A DNA stretch of 64,000 nt from Crocinitomicaceae bacterium. Lineage in GTDB: Bacteria; Bacteroidota; Bacteroidia; Flavobacteriales_G; Salibacteraceae. The notes under the pieces were generated by a model, which saw nothing but the letters and a program-made list of their open reading frames with translations, had not been told where the DNA came from and made no database searches. Of this stretch, positions 36,218 to 46,112 are shown one piece after another. Numbering within the stretch: position 1 is the stretch's first letter; each line of letters begins with the position of its first letter. The translations under genes and the position numbers were made by a program. Location of the stretch: contig PAVO01000040.1 in the NCBI GenBank assembly GCA_002713215.1, forward strand, positions 1 through 64,000, read 5' to 3'.

Positions 36218-36352
36218 GGCATAGGGTAGCATATATCGAATTACCATTGGTTTCGTCCATAAACAATAAAGAAAATAGGTGTTTGAGGTAACTTTGAACC
36301 AATTGTTTCGTAATCGGTTAATTTATAAGTAGAATATTTACTTAATAAGAAA

Positions 36353-38683
36353 ATGCTGAACAAGTTTGTCTACCTATCCATTTGCATTTGTATGAGCTTA
36401 ATGGTTGAGGCTCAAACCACCATTTGGTCTGTAGACTTTGAAACTGGCTATTCCGACAATGATGAAACCGCCCAGGACAACAATACTCCAAGTGGTGCCG
36501 ATTGGACAAAGTCTGGAACAACAAGTAACTGGTGGCGTGTTGAAAGTAACCAAGTACTCAATGGAACGCTTTCCATGAATGGAAGAAACCTGGATAATAC
36601 AGTTACCTGGACTTCAGAATCCATTTCCATTTCAGGATATTCCAATGTGTCCATTTCAATAAATCTAAAAGAGAGTAACTGTGATAATGGTGGAAACGAT
36701 AAAATTGAAACCTTTTACAACATTGGATCTGGAAATGTAGAATTTGGAGATGGTAACGGAGATGGTGATTTTAATACGGCTACAAACACGGTAACTGGTT
36801 TAAGTGGAACTACCTTAACTATAACTGTAACTATGTTTAACGATGGAAGTGGTGAACGCTCGATTTTTGATGATATTACGGTAACCGGAACTGCAAGTAT
36901 GGGAAAAGATGGTCCGGGTGGAGTAGGAGATACCGATGGTTCGGGTAGCATGGTGCTGTGGTTGGATGCCAACCAGGGAGTCTCAACTTCGGGTACAGCC
37001 GTTACTCAATGGAGCGATCAATCGGGTTATACCAATCATTGTACGCCACCGGCTTCTTCAAATAGACCAACATATAATTCTTCAGGCACGAATTCACATC
37101 CCATTATAACCTTTGATGGGAGCAACGATTACCTGACTGCGTCGGATGACAATAGCCTGGATTTGACTACCTGGTCAATCATAGTCGTTGGTATTGTAAA
37201 TACACATAAAAACTACAATGCTTTTGTAGTAAAAGGAACAGACGCCAATGAGAACTATGAGTTTTTGACCAATTATCCAAGTACAGGAAACTTTCACTAT
37301 CCGGTAAAGTTTACCGATGCAAGTAGAAGTACCGATTCCGAGTCAGGAGAAACCTTTTCCAATTCAGTTTATGGAGTATATCAGCTCGATTATGACCAAA
37401 GCAATTTTGAAATGCATATCAATGGAGATCATACGGAGACCGATAGCGAAACCAAAACCCCGCAGACCAATTCCAATAGTCTGTATATTGGGGATGAACA
37501 AAGTACTTCAGGAAGAAACATTAATGCATCATTGGCTGAGGTAATCATTTTCGACTCACCCATTAACACCGCCCAACGATACATTATACACAATGCAATG
37601 GCGGCCAAATACGGATTTAGTATGGATGCCAACAGCCTTTACGACGAAGACGATTCCGGATTCGATTTTGATGTAGCAGGAATAGGTCAGGCCTCTGATG
37701 GGTCAAGTCACGAAGACGGGCAGGGGACAGGTATTGTTCGTATTCATACACCTTCAGGGCTGGGAAACAGTGAGTTTCTTATATGGGGGCACGATAATGG
37801 TGCTTTAAGTTCCGATGGAGTTACTGATCTTCCAACAGGCATAGAGAGCAGATTGGAAAGACAATGGTCAGCCAGTGAGGCCGGAGAAGTGGGTACTGTA
37901 ACCATTACATTCGACTTGTCTTCGGTTCCGGGTAGTATTACTACATCGGATTTAAGACTTTTAATTGATGGTGATGGAACTTTTGCTTCAGGTGCTACTT
38001 CAACCAGCGGAGCGACTCATCTTGGAAGCAATGTTTACCAATGGACTGGAATAGATATAGATAACAACGATCATTTTACAATTGGATCAATTGATTTTAG
38101 TCAAACTCCGCTTCCGGTTGAATTGGTTGAGTTTAGTGCAACCCCTGACCCCGATGAGAAGGTGGTTGACCTCTTTTGGGTTACGTCCAGCGAGATTAAC
38201 AACGACTATTTTACGGTAGAGCGTTCAACCGACTTAAGCACTTTTGAAGAAGTAGTTCAGGTTACCGGTCAGGGTACAACCAATGAAGAAACGGAATATC
38301 ATGAAACCGATATGAATCCAGTGGATGGAGTTAGTTACTATCGATTGAGCCAAACGGATTATGATGGTAAACGGGAATACTTCAATTTGGAAAAAGTATT
38401 GTTGGATATGAACCTGCTGGAAGAAGTTCAAATTGAACTCTATCCCAATCCGAACAGTGGACAAACCATGTTTATGAAGATTCCCAATACGGAATCAAGC
38501 GAATTGCAGGTGCTTGTCAATAATTTCATTGGAACCGAGTTCCTGATCGATTTTACTGTAATTAATCATGGAGATCATTCCGTTATTGCCATTGATATGA
38601 ACGAGGCATTAGCAGCAGGAAGTTACCTTGTTAATGTAAAGATTGGAGACAAGGTCCACACGCACAAGTTGATCGTACAATAA
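36353..38683 (+). CDS. Secreted LamG-domain protein with T9SS type A sorting domain
   Basis: 776 residues with a signal peptide ending VEAQ. Domains: a beta-sandwich (about 22-185); a LamG/concanavalin-like domain (about 200-425) starting SMVLWLDANQGV and including ITFDGSNDYLTAS, FEMHINGD and LAEVIIFDSPI; a DUF8202-like region (about 440-575) with EFLIWGHDNG and ESRLERQWSASE; then PLPVELVEF/WVTSSEINNDYFTVER and the YPNPNSG sorting domain. The last 192 residues align without gaps to those of the giant protein upstream. The LamG domain suggests binding of a glycan. It follows the giant gene by 135 bases, so the two may work together at the surface. Confidence 0.85.
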   Translation: MLNKFVYLSICICMSLMVEAQTTIWSVDFETGYSDNDETAQDNNTPSGADWTKSGTTSNWWRVESNQVLNGTLSMNGRNLDNTVTWTSESISISGYSNVSISINLKESNCDNGGNDKIETFYNIGSGNVEFGDGNGDGDFNTATNTVTGLSGTTLTITVTMFNDGSGERSIFDDITVTGTASMGKDGPGGVGDTDGSGSMVLWLDANQGVSTSGTAVTQWSDQSGYTNHCTPPASSNRPTYNSSGTNSHPIITFDGSNDYLTASDDNSLDLTTWSIIVVGIVNTHKNYNAFVVKGTDANENYEFLTNYPSTGNFHYPVKFTDASRSTDSESGETFSNSVYGVYQLDYDQSNFEMHINGDHTETDSETKTPQTNSNSLYIGDEQSTSGRNINASLAEVIIFDSPINTAQRYIIHNAMAAKYGFSMDANSLYDEDDSGFDFDVAGIGQASDGSSHEDGQGTGIVRIHTPSGLGNSEFLIWGHDNGALSSDGVTDLPTGIESRLERQWSASEAGEVGTVTITFDLSSVPGSITTSDLRLLIDGDGTFASGATSTSGATHLGSNVYQWTGIDIDNNDHFTIGSIDFSQTPLPVELVEFSATPDPDEKVVDLFWVTSSEINNDYFTVERSTDLSTFEEVVQVTGQGTTNEETEYHETDMNPVDGVSYYRLSQTDYDGKREYFNLEKVLLDMNLLEEVQIELYPNPNSGQTMFMKIPNTESSELQVLVNNFIGTEFLIDFTVINHGDHSVIAIDMNEALAAGSYLVNVKIGDKVHTHKLIVQ

Positions 38684-38685
38684 CC

Positions 38686-39333
38686 TTAGTTGTTTCTCTT
38701 GTAAACCCGAATGTGCCAGGGAAAAGATCTGGATTGGGATATGAGGTCAAAACCCGATTCACTAATCACCCTTTCAATTTCTCTTACCGGATGCACATAT
38801 GGACGAAAAGGATTGTTTTTGATGTACTTCATAAACATTATTCCAAGCCATTGAGCGAATTCAGCTATTATTCCATCCATCGGAAACGATACTGCCAGAA
38901 GTTCTTTGCTTTTCGAACTTGCTGTTTTTATAAGCGTCTTATAATCAGGGTAGCAACAAATAACTTTGTCCATAGTTACAAAATCGTGTTCAGGAATATC
39001 AGCATGGACATCGAGGAAATCACCAAACAGAAACCTGGTTTTATCACTTAGTCCTTTTTCATTAGCAACTTCTTCTGCAATATTTAAATATCCCGATGAG
39101 GCATCAACGCCTGTTGTATCCCGTCCATTATTTTCCAAATGATTCCATTGTAGAATGCCAATTCCACCTCCAATGTCAAGTAATGATTTGTCCTTGAAAG
39201 ACTCTTCTTCCAAAAGTTCAATTAGATGCCTGGTTGCCTTAAGGGCTCCACGTTTTTTATAAACCTTAAGCTCCTTTTTGGCCCCTTTTAAATCGAACAG
39301 GCGATCTGCTCCTTCACAATGTTCACATGCCAT
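38686..39333 (-). CDS. Class I SAM-dependent methyltransferase
   Basis: 215 residues from ATG 39331-39333; an upstream TTG would add nine residues. The SAM loop LLDIGGGIGILQW is clear, with GVDASSGYLNIAEE (motif II), FLFGDFLD and FVTMDKVICCYPD following. The N-terminus (MACEHCEGADRLFD) contains a Cys-x2-Cys. The pattern of a CCYPD strand with a late HPVREIERVISESGFD region recalls Mg-protoporphyrin O-methyltransferase (BchM-like) relatives, though the organism need not make chlorophyll, so the substrate is open. It converges with the LamG gene, 2 bases from its end. Confidence 0.75.
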   Translation of the reverse strand: MACEHCEGADRLFDLKGAKKELKVYKKRGALKATRHLIELLEEESFKDKSLLDIGGGIGILQWNHLENNGRDTTGVDASSGYLNIAEEVANEKGLSDKTRFLFGDFLDVHADIPEHDFVTMDKVICCYPDYKTLIKTASSKSKELLAVSFPMDGIIAEFAQWLGIMFMKYIKNNPFRPYVHPVREIERVISESGFDLISQSRSFPWHIRVYKRNN

Positions 39334-39468
39334 TCGTAACCAGATTGGGTAATACTTCAAAAATAACGATCATTGGCCATTTGGATGGCAATTCAAAGAT
39401 GAGTAAACCTAAGGTTGTTCTATTCAAATGACTACGAATTAAAAGCATTCCAACCAATTAATTAAACG

Positions 39469-39476
39469 TACCTTCG
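39469..39476 (+). promoter_or_regulatory. -7-like promoter element (TACCTTCG) of the DEAD-box gene
   Basis: TAnnTTyG, 18 bases before the GTG start at 39495; the same octamer precedes ndh. Confidence 0.4.
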
Positions 39477-39494
39477 CGCCCTAATACAATTACT

Positions 39495-41162
39495 GTGGTA
39501 AAATTCACTGATTTAGACCTTTCTGAAGAACTGATAAAGGTTCTTCCGGAGTTAGGTTTTGAAAATCCAACTGAAATTCAAGCTCAATCCATTCCAATTT
39601 TGAATCAACAAGATTCGGACTTTATTGGACTTGCTCAAACTGGAACAGGTAAAACCTGTGCTTTTGGTTTCCCATTGTTGGATTACGTTGATCCCGAGAG
39701 GCAGGTAACCCAGTCATTGGTGGTTGCACCTACCCGTGAATTGAGTATGCAGATTGCAGAGCAACTAAAAGCATACGCTAAATATAAAAGGGGCTTAAAA
39801 ATTACAGTTGTTTATGGCGGGGCTAACATTGTACCCCAAATGAAAGAACTAAGATCGAACCCACAAGTAATTGTTGCTACACCGGGAAGGTTGATAGACC
39901 TGGTGAACCGAAAAGCAATTAATTTGGGTAAGGTTGGAGTAGTGGTACTCGATGAAGCCGATGAAATGCTCAACATGGGTTTTAAAGAGGATATTGATAT
40001 TATTCTGTCACACACTCCTGATTCTAAAATGACCTGGTTGTTTTCTGCTACCATGCCTAACGAAATACGGCGTATTTCTAATGAATACATGGTTGATCCT
40101 ATTGAGATAAGGGTAACCAGCGGAGAGGAAACCAATAAAAACATTGAACATCAGTTTGCTCAGTTGAAAACATCGGATAAGATGGAGGGGTTAAAACGAT
40201 TCCTGGATCGCGACCCGGACATGAGGGGTGTTATTTTCTGCAGGACCAAAATTGATACGCAAAATGTGGCTGAGAAACTGGCAAAAGATGATTACAAGGT
40301 TGAGCCTCTGCATGGAGACATGTCGCAGGCGCAGCGTGAGCGGGTTATGCGTCGTTTTAAAAGTCACGAGCTCCAGGTTGTTGTGGCCACAGATGTTGCT
40401 GCCCGAGGTATTGATGTAAACAACCTAACCCATGTCATTCATTATTCATTGCCCGATTCGCGCGAGTACTATACCCACCGAAGTGGAAGAACTGCACGTG
40501 CAGGAAAGAAGGGAATCTCATTGGCGTTGGTCAATAGTCGAGAGGTTCAAAAACTTAAAGAATATGAGTCTCGTCTTAAAATTAAGTTCGAGAAGGTAAA
40601 AGTACCTTCGGTTTCAGACGTACAGATTAATCGAATGCAGTTGCATTTCGAATCCATTCGGGATACCAAAAAGTCTGTTCATCTTACCGAAGAAATTTTA
40701 GATGCTGCCTACGAAACCTGGCACGGGATGGAAATCGATGAGTTGATTGATAAGTTGGTGAGCCACGAATTAAATAAACTCAATTACAAGAAAGACCACA
40801 AAGACCTTAACGATACGTCCAGATCAAGAGATAGAGGTGATCGGGGCGATCGCCGTGGTGATAGAAGGAGAGAGAGTAGAAGAGATAGGGAAAGAGCATC
40901 CAGGAAGCCAGGCAAAAAAGATCCAAACGTAGTTAGCTTCTTCATTAACCTGGGAGAGAAGGATGGTATGGATCAGTCCAAGCTAAGAAACTTCATCAGC
41001 AGGGAATCGGGCATTAAAAAATCAGATATTTTAGATGTCAGAATGAGAAACCTCAATGCTTATTTTGACATCAATAAAAAGCATTCAAGTACCGTTTCGT
41101 CTTCTTTTAGAGGGAAGGAAATGAACGGTAGGGAATTAAGGGTAAATCGAGACAACAGTTAA
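39495..41162 (+). CDS. DEAD-box RNA helicase (DeaD/CsdA-like)
   Basis: 555 residues from GTG 39495. All helicase motifs are present: the Q motif (GFENPTEIQAQSIP), AQTGTGKT, PTRELS, TPGR, VLDEADEM, SAT, VATDVAARGID and HRSGRTAR. A Arg/Asp/Gly-rich disordered linker (about 440-475) precedes a DbpA-type RNA-binding domain (SFFINLGEKDGMDQSKLRNFIS) at about 480-550. It unwinds structured RNA in ribosome assembly or cold adaptation. The outer-membrane gene downstream starts 12 bases after its stop. Confidence 0.93.
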   Translation: MVKFTDLDLSEELIKVLPELGFENPTEIQAQSIPILNQQDSDFIGLAQTGTGKTCAFGFPLLDYVDPERQVTQSLVVAPTRELSMQIAEQLKAYAKYKRGLKITVVYGGANIVPQMKELRSNPQVIVATPGRLIDLVNRKAINLGKVGVVVLDEADEMLNMGFKEDIDIILSHTPDSKMTWLFSATMPNEIRRISNEYMVDPIEIRVTSGEETNKNIEHQFAQLKTSDKMEGLKRFLDRDPDMRGVIFCRTKIDTQNVAEKLAKDDYKVEPLHGDMSQAQRERVMRRFKSHELQVVVATDVAARGIDVNNLTHVIHYSLPDSREYYTHRSGRTARAGKKGISLALVNSREVQKLKEYESRLKIKFEKVKVPSVSDVQINRMQLHFESIRDTKKSVHLTEEILDAAYETWHGMEIDELIDKLVSHELNKLNYKKDHKDLNDTSRSRDRGDRGDRRGDRRRESRRDRERASRKPGKKDPNVVSFFINLGEKDGMDQSKLRNFISRESGIKKSDILDVRMRNLNAYFDINKKHSSTVSSSFRGKEMNGRELRVNRDNS

Positions 41163-41174
41163 TACAATAAGATC

Positions 41175-41732
41175 ATGACTAAGACCATATTATCCGCATT
41201 ATTTATAGCCTTCAGTTTTGGGCTATTCGCACAAGAAAAAGAAAGTACAGGATTTTTGGACAAGGGAGCTCAGCAAATTGGAGCTTCCATTGCAGATATG
41301 ACTTCGGCAGAAGCCTATGGAACTCAATTGTATTTGCGATACGGTTATTTCGTGGTAAACCGGTTTCAGGTGGGCTTGGATGTTAATGCTGGCGTTCGCG
41401 ACTACAACATTGCTTACGGTAGTTTTGGTCCTTTTCTAAAACTTCACTTAACTGACAATTGGTTTTCTCCTTTCGCAGTTGTAAGCACCGATTTTGGATT
41501 GTGTGACTTTACCGATAACAGGCCCAAGCATTACATGTCTGGAAAACTCTCCTGGGACAAATATTTTGTTGGTGCCGGAATTGGTTTTTACGGTTTAAAA
41601 GAACATTGGGGATTTGAAGCCTCAGCTGGATACCAGCATGAAAATTATATTCGACGAGACAATGGTGCTCCTGAGTCTTTTACTAACCAATGGACGTTAC
41701 CCATTAAATGGAGAATTAGTTATTCTTTTTAA
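41175..41732 (+). CDS. Outer-membrane beta-barrel protein, hypothetical
   Basis: 185 residues with a signal peptide (ILSALFIAFSFGLFAQ). About eight amphipathic strands (TQLYLRYGYFVV, FQVGLDVNAGV, FGPFLKLHLTDNW, YFVGAGIGFYG, WGFEASAGYQ) and a terminal WRISYSF indicate an OmpA/OprF-type or OmpW-like small barrel. Function is unknown. It is 12 bases behind the helicase gene on the same strand and probably co-transcribed. It faces the TrkH gene tail-to-tail. Confidence 0.7.
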   Translation: MTKTILSALFIAFSFGLFAQEKESTGFLDKGAQQIGASIADMTSAEAYGTQLYLRYGYFVVNRFQVGLDVNAGVRDYNIAYGSFGPFLKLHLTDNWFSPFAVVSTDFGLCDFTDNRPKHYMSGKLSWDKYFVGAGIGFYGLKEHWGFEASAGYQHENYIRRDNGAPESFTNQWTLPIKWRISYSF

Positions 41733-41800
41733 GAAGAATTGAAATAATTAAAAGGGCATTTCTTTTTGACCTTTTACATTTTTCTTTTTAATCTTTACAT

Positions 41801-43249
41801 TTAATTCTTCCTCCAAAAGAACGGAGTAATTAGAATTAACACCGTAAATAACTCAAGCCTTCCCAACAACATAAGAAAGGAAAGGAACCATTTTCCGGGC
41901 ATCGGTATTTGTGCGTAGTTGTCAATCGGGCCTACATCTCCTAGTCCAGGGCCAATGTTGCCAATACAGGCAATGGAAGCACCAATTGCCGTTTTAAAAT
42001 CCAACCCCAGTGCAGACATTACAAAGGCACCGAATATGAAAATCAGTAAGTAGATGAGGATGAAGGAAAGTACATTAAAGACAATCTCTTCGGGTACCGC
42101 CTTCTTATTGAGCTTAACCGGAATAATTGCAGAAGGGTGGATGAGTTTTTTTAGTTCCAACAAGCTGTTCTTAAAGATGATTAGATGCCTCACCACTTTA
42201 ACCCCACCTGAAGTGGACCCAGCGGATGCTCCCATAAACATGAGCCAAAAGAAAATGATAACAACAAGGTGAGACCAGGCGGTGTAATCGGCCGTAACGA
42301 AGCCCGTACTGGTTCCGATGGCAACCACCATAAAAAAGCCTTCCCGAAAGGCTTGTTCTAAAGGATATCCGTTAACGAAAGCTACCAAAAGGGAAACGAC
42401 AATTCCACTTCCAACCGCCGCTAGTGAGTAGAACTTAAATTCTTCATTTCTCAGGAGTCGGTTGAAGTTTCCTTTTAGTGCAAAGTAGGTCATGGTAAAG
42501 TTGATGCCCGCAATAAACATAAACACAGTAATCACCCAATGAATGTAATCCGATTCAAAATAGGCTATGCTTGCATTTTTGGTTGAAAATCCTCCAGTGG
42601 AAATGGTTGACATGGCATGGTTAACTGCGTCAAAAACTGTCATTCCTCCCACCATAAGTAATATGGTTTGAAGCATGGTCAGGAATACATAAATAGCCCA
42701 CAAGCGCTTAGCCGTTTCCTTAATACGCGGGTGCATTTTGTCTGTACTTGGCCCGGGAGATTCGGCGGCAAACAGCTGCATACCTCCAATTCCCAAAAGT
42801 GGAAGAATGGCAATGGTAAGCACAATAATACCCATACCACCAATCCAATGAGTGATGCTCCTCCAAAACAAAATGCCATGGGGCAGCACTTCAATGTTGG
42901 TGAGTATAGTTGCACCGGTTGTGGTATACCCACTAATGGTTTCAAAAAAGGCGTTGGTAAATGAAGGAATGGTTCCCGAAACAAGGTAGGGCAGGGTTCC
43001 CGAAAAGGAAAGCATAAGCCAACCCAGTGTAACAATGAGGTAGCCCTCCCGTTTTTTGAGTTCCTTTTTGTGGTTTTTGGTAAGTATCATCATTAGTAAA
43101 CCAACCGCAAAGCAGATGACGCTGGAATACATGAAGGTGGTCATATCCTCATTATAGGAGTAGGCCACAGGAATGCAAAACATCATGAAAATGCCATTGA
43201 TAGAAGAGAGGAGTCCCAGGACATTGATAATGATGCCCCAATTGAGCAT
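41801..43249 (-). CDS. trkH: Trk-type potassium uptake channel subunit
   Basis: 482 residues from the ATG at 43247-43249; a TTG at 43273 would add eight residues and overlap trkA. About ten membrane helices. The repeated pore loops are visible: SGYTTTGATI, STISTGGFST, TSTGFVTADY and CIGNIGPGLG, each with the central Gly of TrkH filters. It transports K+ across the cytoplasmic membrane under TrkA control. Its start is four bases downstream of the trkA stop, so the pair is an operon. Confidence 0.9.
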   Translation of the reverse strand: MLNWGIIINVLGLLSSINGIFMMFCIPVAYSYNEDMTTFMYSSVICFAVGLLMMILTKNHKKELKKREGYLIVTLGWLMLSFSGTLPYLVSGTIPSFTNAFFETISGYTTTGATILTNIEVLPHGILFWRSITHWIGGMGIIVLTIAILPLLGIGGMQLFAAESPGPSTDKMHPRIKETAKRLWAIYVFLTMLQTILLMVGGMTVFDAVNHAMSTISTGGFSTKNASIAYFESDYIHWVITVFMFIAGINFTMTYFALKGNFNRLLRNEEFKFYSLAAVGSGIVVSLLVAFVNGYPLEQAFREGFFMVVAIGTSTGFVTADYTAWSHLVVIIFFWLMFMGASAGSTSGGVKVVRHLIIFKNSLLELKKLIHPSAIIPVKLNKKAVPEEIVFNVLSFILIYLLIFIFGAFVMSALGLDFKTAIGASIACIGNIGPGLGDVGPIDNYAQIPMPGKWFLSFLMLLGRLELFTVLILITPFFWRKN

Positions 43250-43253
43250 TCTT

Positions 43254-44594
43254 TTATTTGAAAAAAGCTTCAACTTTTCTTACGGATTCTGGTAAACAAA
43301 ATACGATGAGTTTATCGTTGGGCTTGGCCTGAAAGTCACCCATAGTTATCAGGGTTTTTCCATTTCGAACCGCGCCACCCACTACAGCAGATTTTGGAAA
43401 CTTGAGGTCCCGCAATGGCTTTTGGGTGATCTTAGAATTGCGGGTAACTTCAAAGTCATAAATCTCTGCGTCAATTCCCCGAAGCATGGTGGAGCTAATA
43501 ACATTCCCCTGTCTTACGTGCTGGAAAATGCTACTGGCCGCAATTAGTTTTTTGTTTAGGAAGACATCAATACCCACCGTTTTCGACAGGTGAATGTACT
43601 CCATGTTTTCTACCAGAGCTATGGTTTTTGGAACACCATGTGCTTTGGCCACCAGGCAACTCATAATGTTGGTTTCGCTGTTACCAGTAACGGCGATAAA
43701 AACGCCCATTTGCTCGATGTTTTCTTCTTCCAACAATTCCACATCACGAGCATCGCCTTGAATTACCAAAACCTTTTCCAATTGGTCGGCCAATTCAAAA
43801 GCTTTTTCCCGGTTTTGCTCTATGAGTTTTATTTTATAGTCCTTGCATAGTGCCTGGCAGGTTTTGATACCAATTTTACTCCCTCCAAGTACCATTACAT
43901 TCTTAAAAGACATAGATTGATTACCCGTAAGGTTCAACACCCGGTTGATTCCTTCCTTTTGGGCTATAAAGTAACAGTCGTCGCCCTTTAAAATTTTTGT
44001 ATCGGCACGGGGAATTACCGTTTCACCATTGCGGTGAAGGGCTACCGCCATAAAGTTGAGGTGTGGGTTTAAGTCTGCCGCCTCGCGAATGGTTTTATCG
44101 ATAATGGGAGCGGTGTCACCCAGGTGAATTCCAATCAGGTTGAGCTTTCCTTTTTCGAACTGGAAGGCATCAGTAAAGGCACTTTGCTTCACTAAAAAGG
44201 CAATTTCTTCCGAAGCCAGCTTTTCAGGAGAAATCAATGAGTCAATTCCCAAAGATTCGAATCCTAATTTATCGTAGTTGTTAATCAGTTCCGTATTGGC
44301 AATCCGGGCAATGGTTTTACCCGCACCCAGCTTTTTTCCCAAAATGGCTACGGTCAGGTTAGTGGTTTCAGAATCTGTTGCGGCGATAAGCAGGTCACAG
44401 TTACCAACTCCAACTTCTTCAAGCACCCCAACCGAGGTTACATCTCCTCTGCTTACCAGCACGTCGGTATGCGCTTCGGCGTATTTAAGTCGGGATTTGT
44501 TTCGGTCAATTAAAATTATATCCTGAGCCTGGTCTGCTAATAACTTAGCTAAATGAACTCCTACTTCACCAGCTCCCGCAATTACAATCTTCAT
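43254..44594 (-). CDS. trkA: Trk potassium transport regulator, two RCK domains
   Basis: 446 residues. Two Rossmann RCK-N domains are visible, GAGEVGVHLAKLL (about 5-17) with IDRN, and VMVLGGSKIGIKTC (about 230-243), each followed by an RCK-C ligand domain. It gates TrkH by binding NAD(H)/ATP at the cytoplasmic face. A -7 element lies just upstream, and trkH follows directly, so both are made from one transcript. Confidence 0.93.
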   Translation of the reverse strand: MKIVIAGAGEVGVHLAKLLADQAQDIILIDRNKSRLKYAEAHTDVLVSRGDVTSVGVLEEVGVGNCDLLIAATDSETTNLTVAILGKKLGAGKTIARIANTELINNYDKLGFESLGIDSLISPEKLASEEIAFLVKQSAFTDAFQFEKGKLNLIGIHLGDTAPIIDKTIREAADLNPHLNFMAVALHRNGETVIPRADTKILKGDDCYFIAQKEGINRVLNLTGNQSMSFKNVMVLGGSKIGIKTCQALCKDYKIKLIEQNREKAFELADQLEKVLVIQGDARDVELLEEENIEQMGVFIAVTGNSETNIMSCLVAKAHGVPKTIALVENMEYIHLSKTVGIDVFLNKKLIAASSIFQHVRQGNVISSTMLRGIDAEIYDFEVTRNSKITQKPLRDLKFPKSAVVGGAVRNGKTLITMGDFQAKPNDKLIVFCLPESVRKVEAFFK

Positions 44595-44616
44595 TTAAAG
44601 TTGAATATTCTACGTG

Positions 44617-44624
44617 CAAATTTA
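44617..44624 (-). promoter_or_regulatory. -7 promoter element of trkA (TAAATTTG)
   Basis: An exact TAnnTTTG match on the minus strand, 22 bases before the trkA ATG. Confidence 0.45.
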
Positions 44625-44747
44625 AATGGATTGTAAGGATATGGATAAGTTCTTTGATTATAAATCGCAACATTTCAATGTTGGTTGATTTTAATCTCAC
44701 CGACTTGCTAAACTTTAGCTACTCGCATGGTTGCTTGTGAGAATTAT

Positions 44748-45419
44748 CTATAAATCAGATTCCATGTTCTCTCCTTTGAACACGTACTCTATGAGGTTGG
44801 CCCCCATTTTTAGGGCCTGGATTCTTTTAGATTCAGGATCGTTGTGAACACTTGGGTCTTCCCAGCCATCGCCTAAATCACTTTCGAAGCTATAGAAGCA
44901 TAACAACCTTCCATTATAGATTAAGCCGTATCCCTTGGGGTAACTGTTGTCGTGCTCATGGATTTTAGGTAAGCCGTTCTTAAATTCATAGGTCTGATGG
45001 TAGATGGGATGCGAAAAGGGAAGTTCTACAAAATCGAGTTCGGGAAATACTTTTTTCATTTCTAAACGAATGAACTTATCCAATCCATAATTGTCGTCTA
45101 TGTGAAGGAACCCACCGGCCAGCAGGTATTTCCTTAGGTTTTCAGCTTCCGCATTACTAAAAACCACGTTGCCATGACCGGTCATATGAATAAAGGGATA
45201 ATTGAATATTTCTCGATTATTCACTTCGATAATTGCCTGCTCCGGATGTATGGAAGTATGTAGGTTATTGTTAGTGAATTTAATCAGATTAGGTAAAGAA
45301 GTTTCCAGGTTGGCATACCAGTCTCCACCACCATTATACTTTAACAGGCCCAGCTGAACATCCTGCGAAAATCCATTGCCGGATACAATAAGTAGTAAAA
45401 TGATCAGTAATTGTTTCAT
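44748..45419 (-). CDS. DUF4159 family protein
   Basis: 223 residues from ATG 45417-45419, with a signal peptide (QLLIILLLIVSGNGFSQ). The mature protein fits DUF4159: LLKYNGGGDWYAN, LPNLIKFTNNN, FIHMTGHGN, GGFLHIDDNYGLDKF and GYGLIYNGRLLCFYSFESDLGDGWED. The fold is glutamine-amidotransferase-like, without a clear catalytic Cys. Its function is unknown. Its ATG overlaps the rsmE stop by 4 bases, so it is translationally coupled to rsmE, a combination repeated in many Bacteroidota by my recollection. Confidence 0.82.
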   Translation of the reverse strand: MKQLLIILLLIVSGNGFSQDVQLGLLKYNGGGDWYANLETSLPNLIKFTNNNLHTSIHPEQAIIEVNNREIFNYPFIHMTGHGNVVFSNAEAENLRKYLLAGGFLHIDDNYGLDKFIRLEMKKVFPELDFVELPFSHPIYHQTYEFKNGLPKIHEHDNSYPKGYGLIYNGRLLCFYSFESDLGDGWEDPSVHNDPESKRIQALKMGANLIEYVFKGENMESDL

Positions 45420-46108
45420 TTTGAATTTACAATTGAACATACATAAACTCCTGCAGTTTCTGTTCTTAAAACCGACGGACCCAACTTTACAAAAGTGTAT
45501 CCGTTGTTAGCGGCTAAATTAATTTCATCCGGCGTAAAATCACCCTCCGGTCCTATAAGGATCGTTAATTTTTTGTGTTTTTCAATGGCTTTTGACAGTT
45601 GCGGTGTGTTTTCATCGGTATCCACGTAAGCCATAAAACCATTTGGATTATCCTCAATAAACGATTTAATAGGAGTAAGTTCATCCAGTTGAGGTAAAAA
45701 CAACTGACCCGACTGTTTCATAGCTGAAATCAGAATTTTATTTATCCGCTCGGTTTTTAAATGTTTTCGTTCGCTTCTTGAACACAAAACAGGAACAATT
45801 CTGTCTACGCCAATCTCGGTTGCTTTTTCAACAAACCATTCAAACCGGCTTATGTTTTTAGTAGGGGCTATGGCCAGTGTTAGGTGCGTGTTGGCTCTCC
45901 GTTCTTCATTTTCAATCTCCAATATGTTAATCGTACAGTTTTTTTTATTGATCAAATCAATCCGACCCTTTGCTTTGGCTCCTTCACCATTCAAAACCAA
46001 AAGTTGGTCGCCTTGTTTCATGCGTATAACTTTTAGCGCATGTTTGCTTTCTGCTTCAGGTAGAATAATGTTACCGTTGAATTCTCCTTTGTAATACACT
46101 TTGTGCAT
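45416..46108 (-). CDS. rsmE: 16S rRNA m3U1498 methyltransferase
   Basis: 230 residues, a SPOUT-class enzyme that methylates N3 of U1498 in 16S rRNA. Family marks: ESKHALKVIRMKQGD in the N-terminal PUA-like domain, FEWFVEKATEIGVDRIVPV, and the knot ILIGPEGDFTPDEI with LGPSVLRTETAGV. The ATG at 46106-46108 is only four bases after a perfect -7 element, so the message may be leaderless. It is followed by the DUF4159 gene with a 4-base overlap. Confidence 0.93.
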   Translation of the reverse strand: MHKVYYKGEFNGNIILPEAESKHALKVIRMKQGDQLLVLNGEGAKAKGRIDLINKKNCTINILEIENEERRANTHLTLAIAPTKNISRFEWFVEKATEIGVDRIVPVLCSRSERKHLKTERINKILISAMKQSGQLFLPQLDELTPIKSFIEDNPNGFMAYVDTDENTPQLSKAIEKHKKLTILIGPEGDFTPDEINLAANNGYTFVKLGPSVLRTETAGVYVCSIVNSK

Positions 46109-46112
46109 GACG

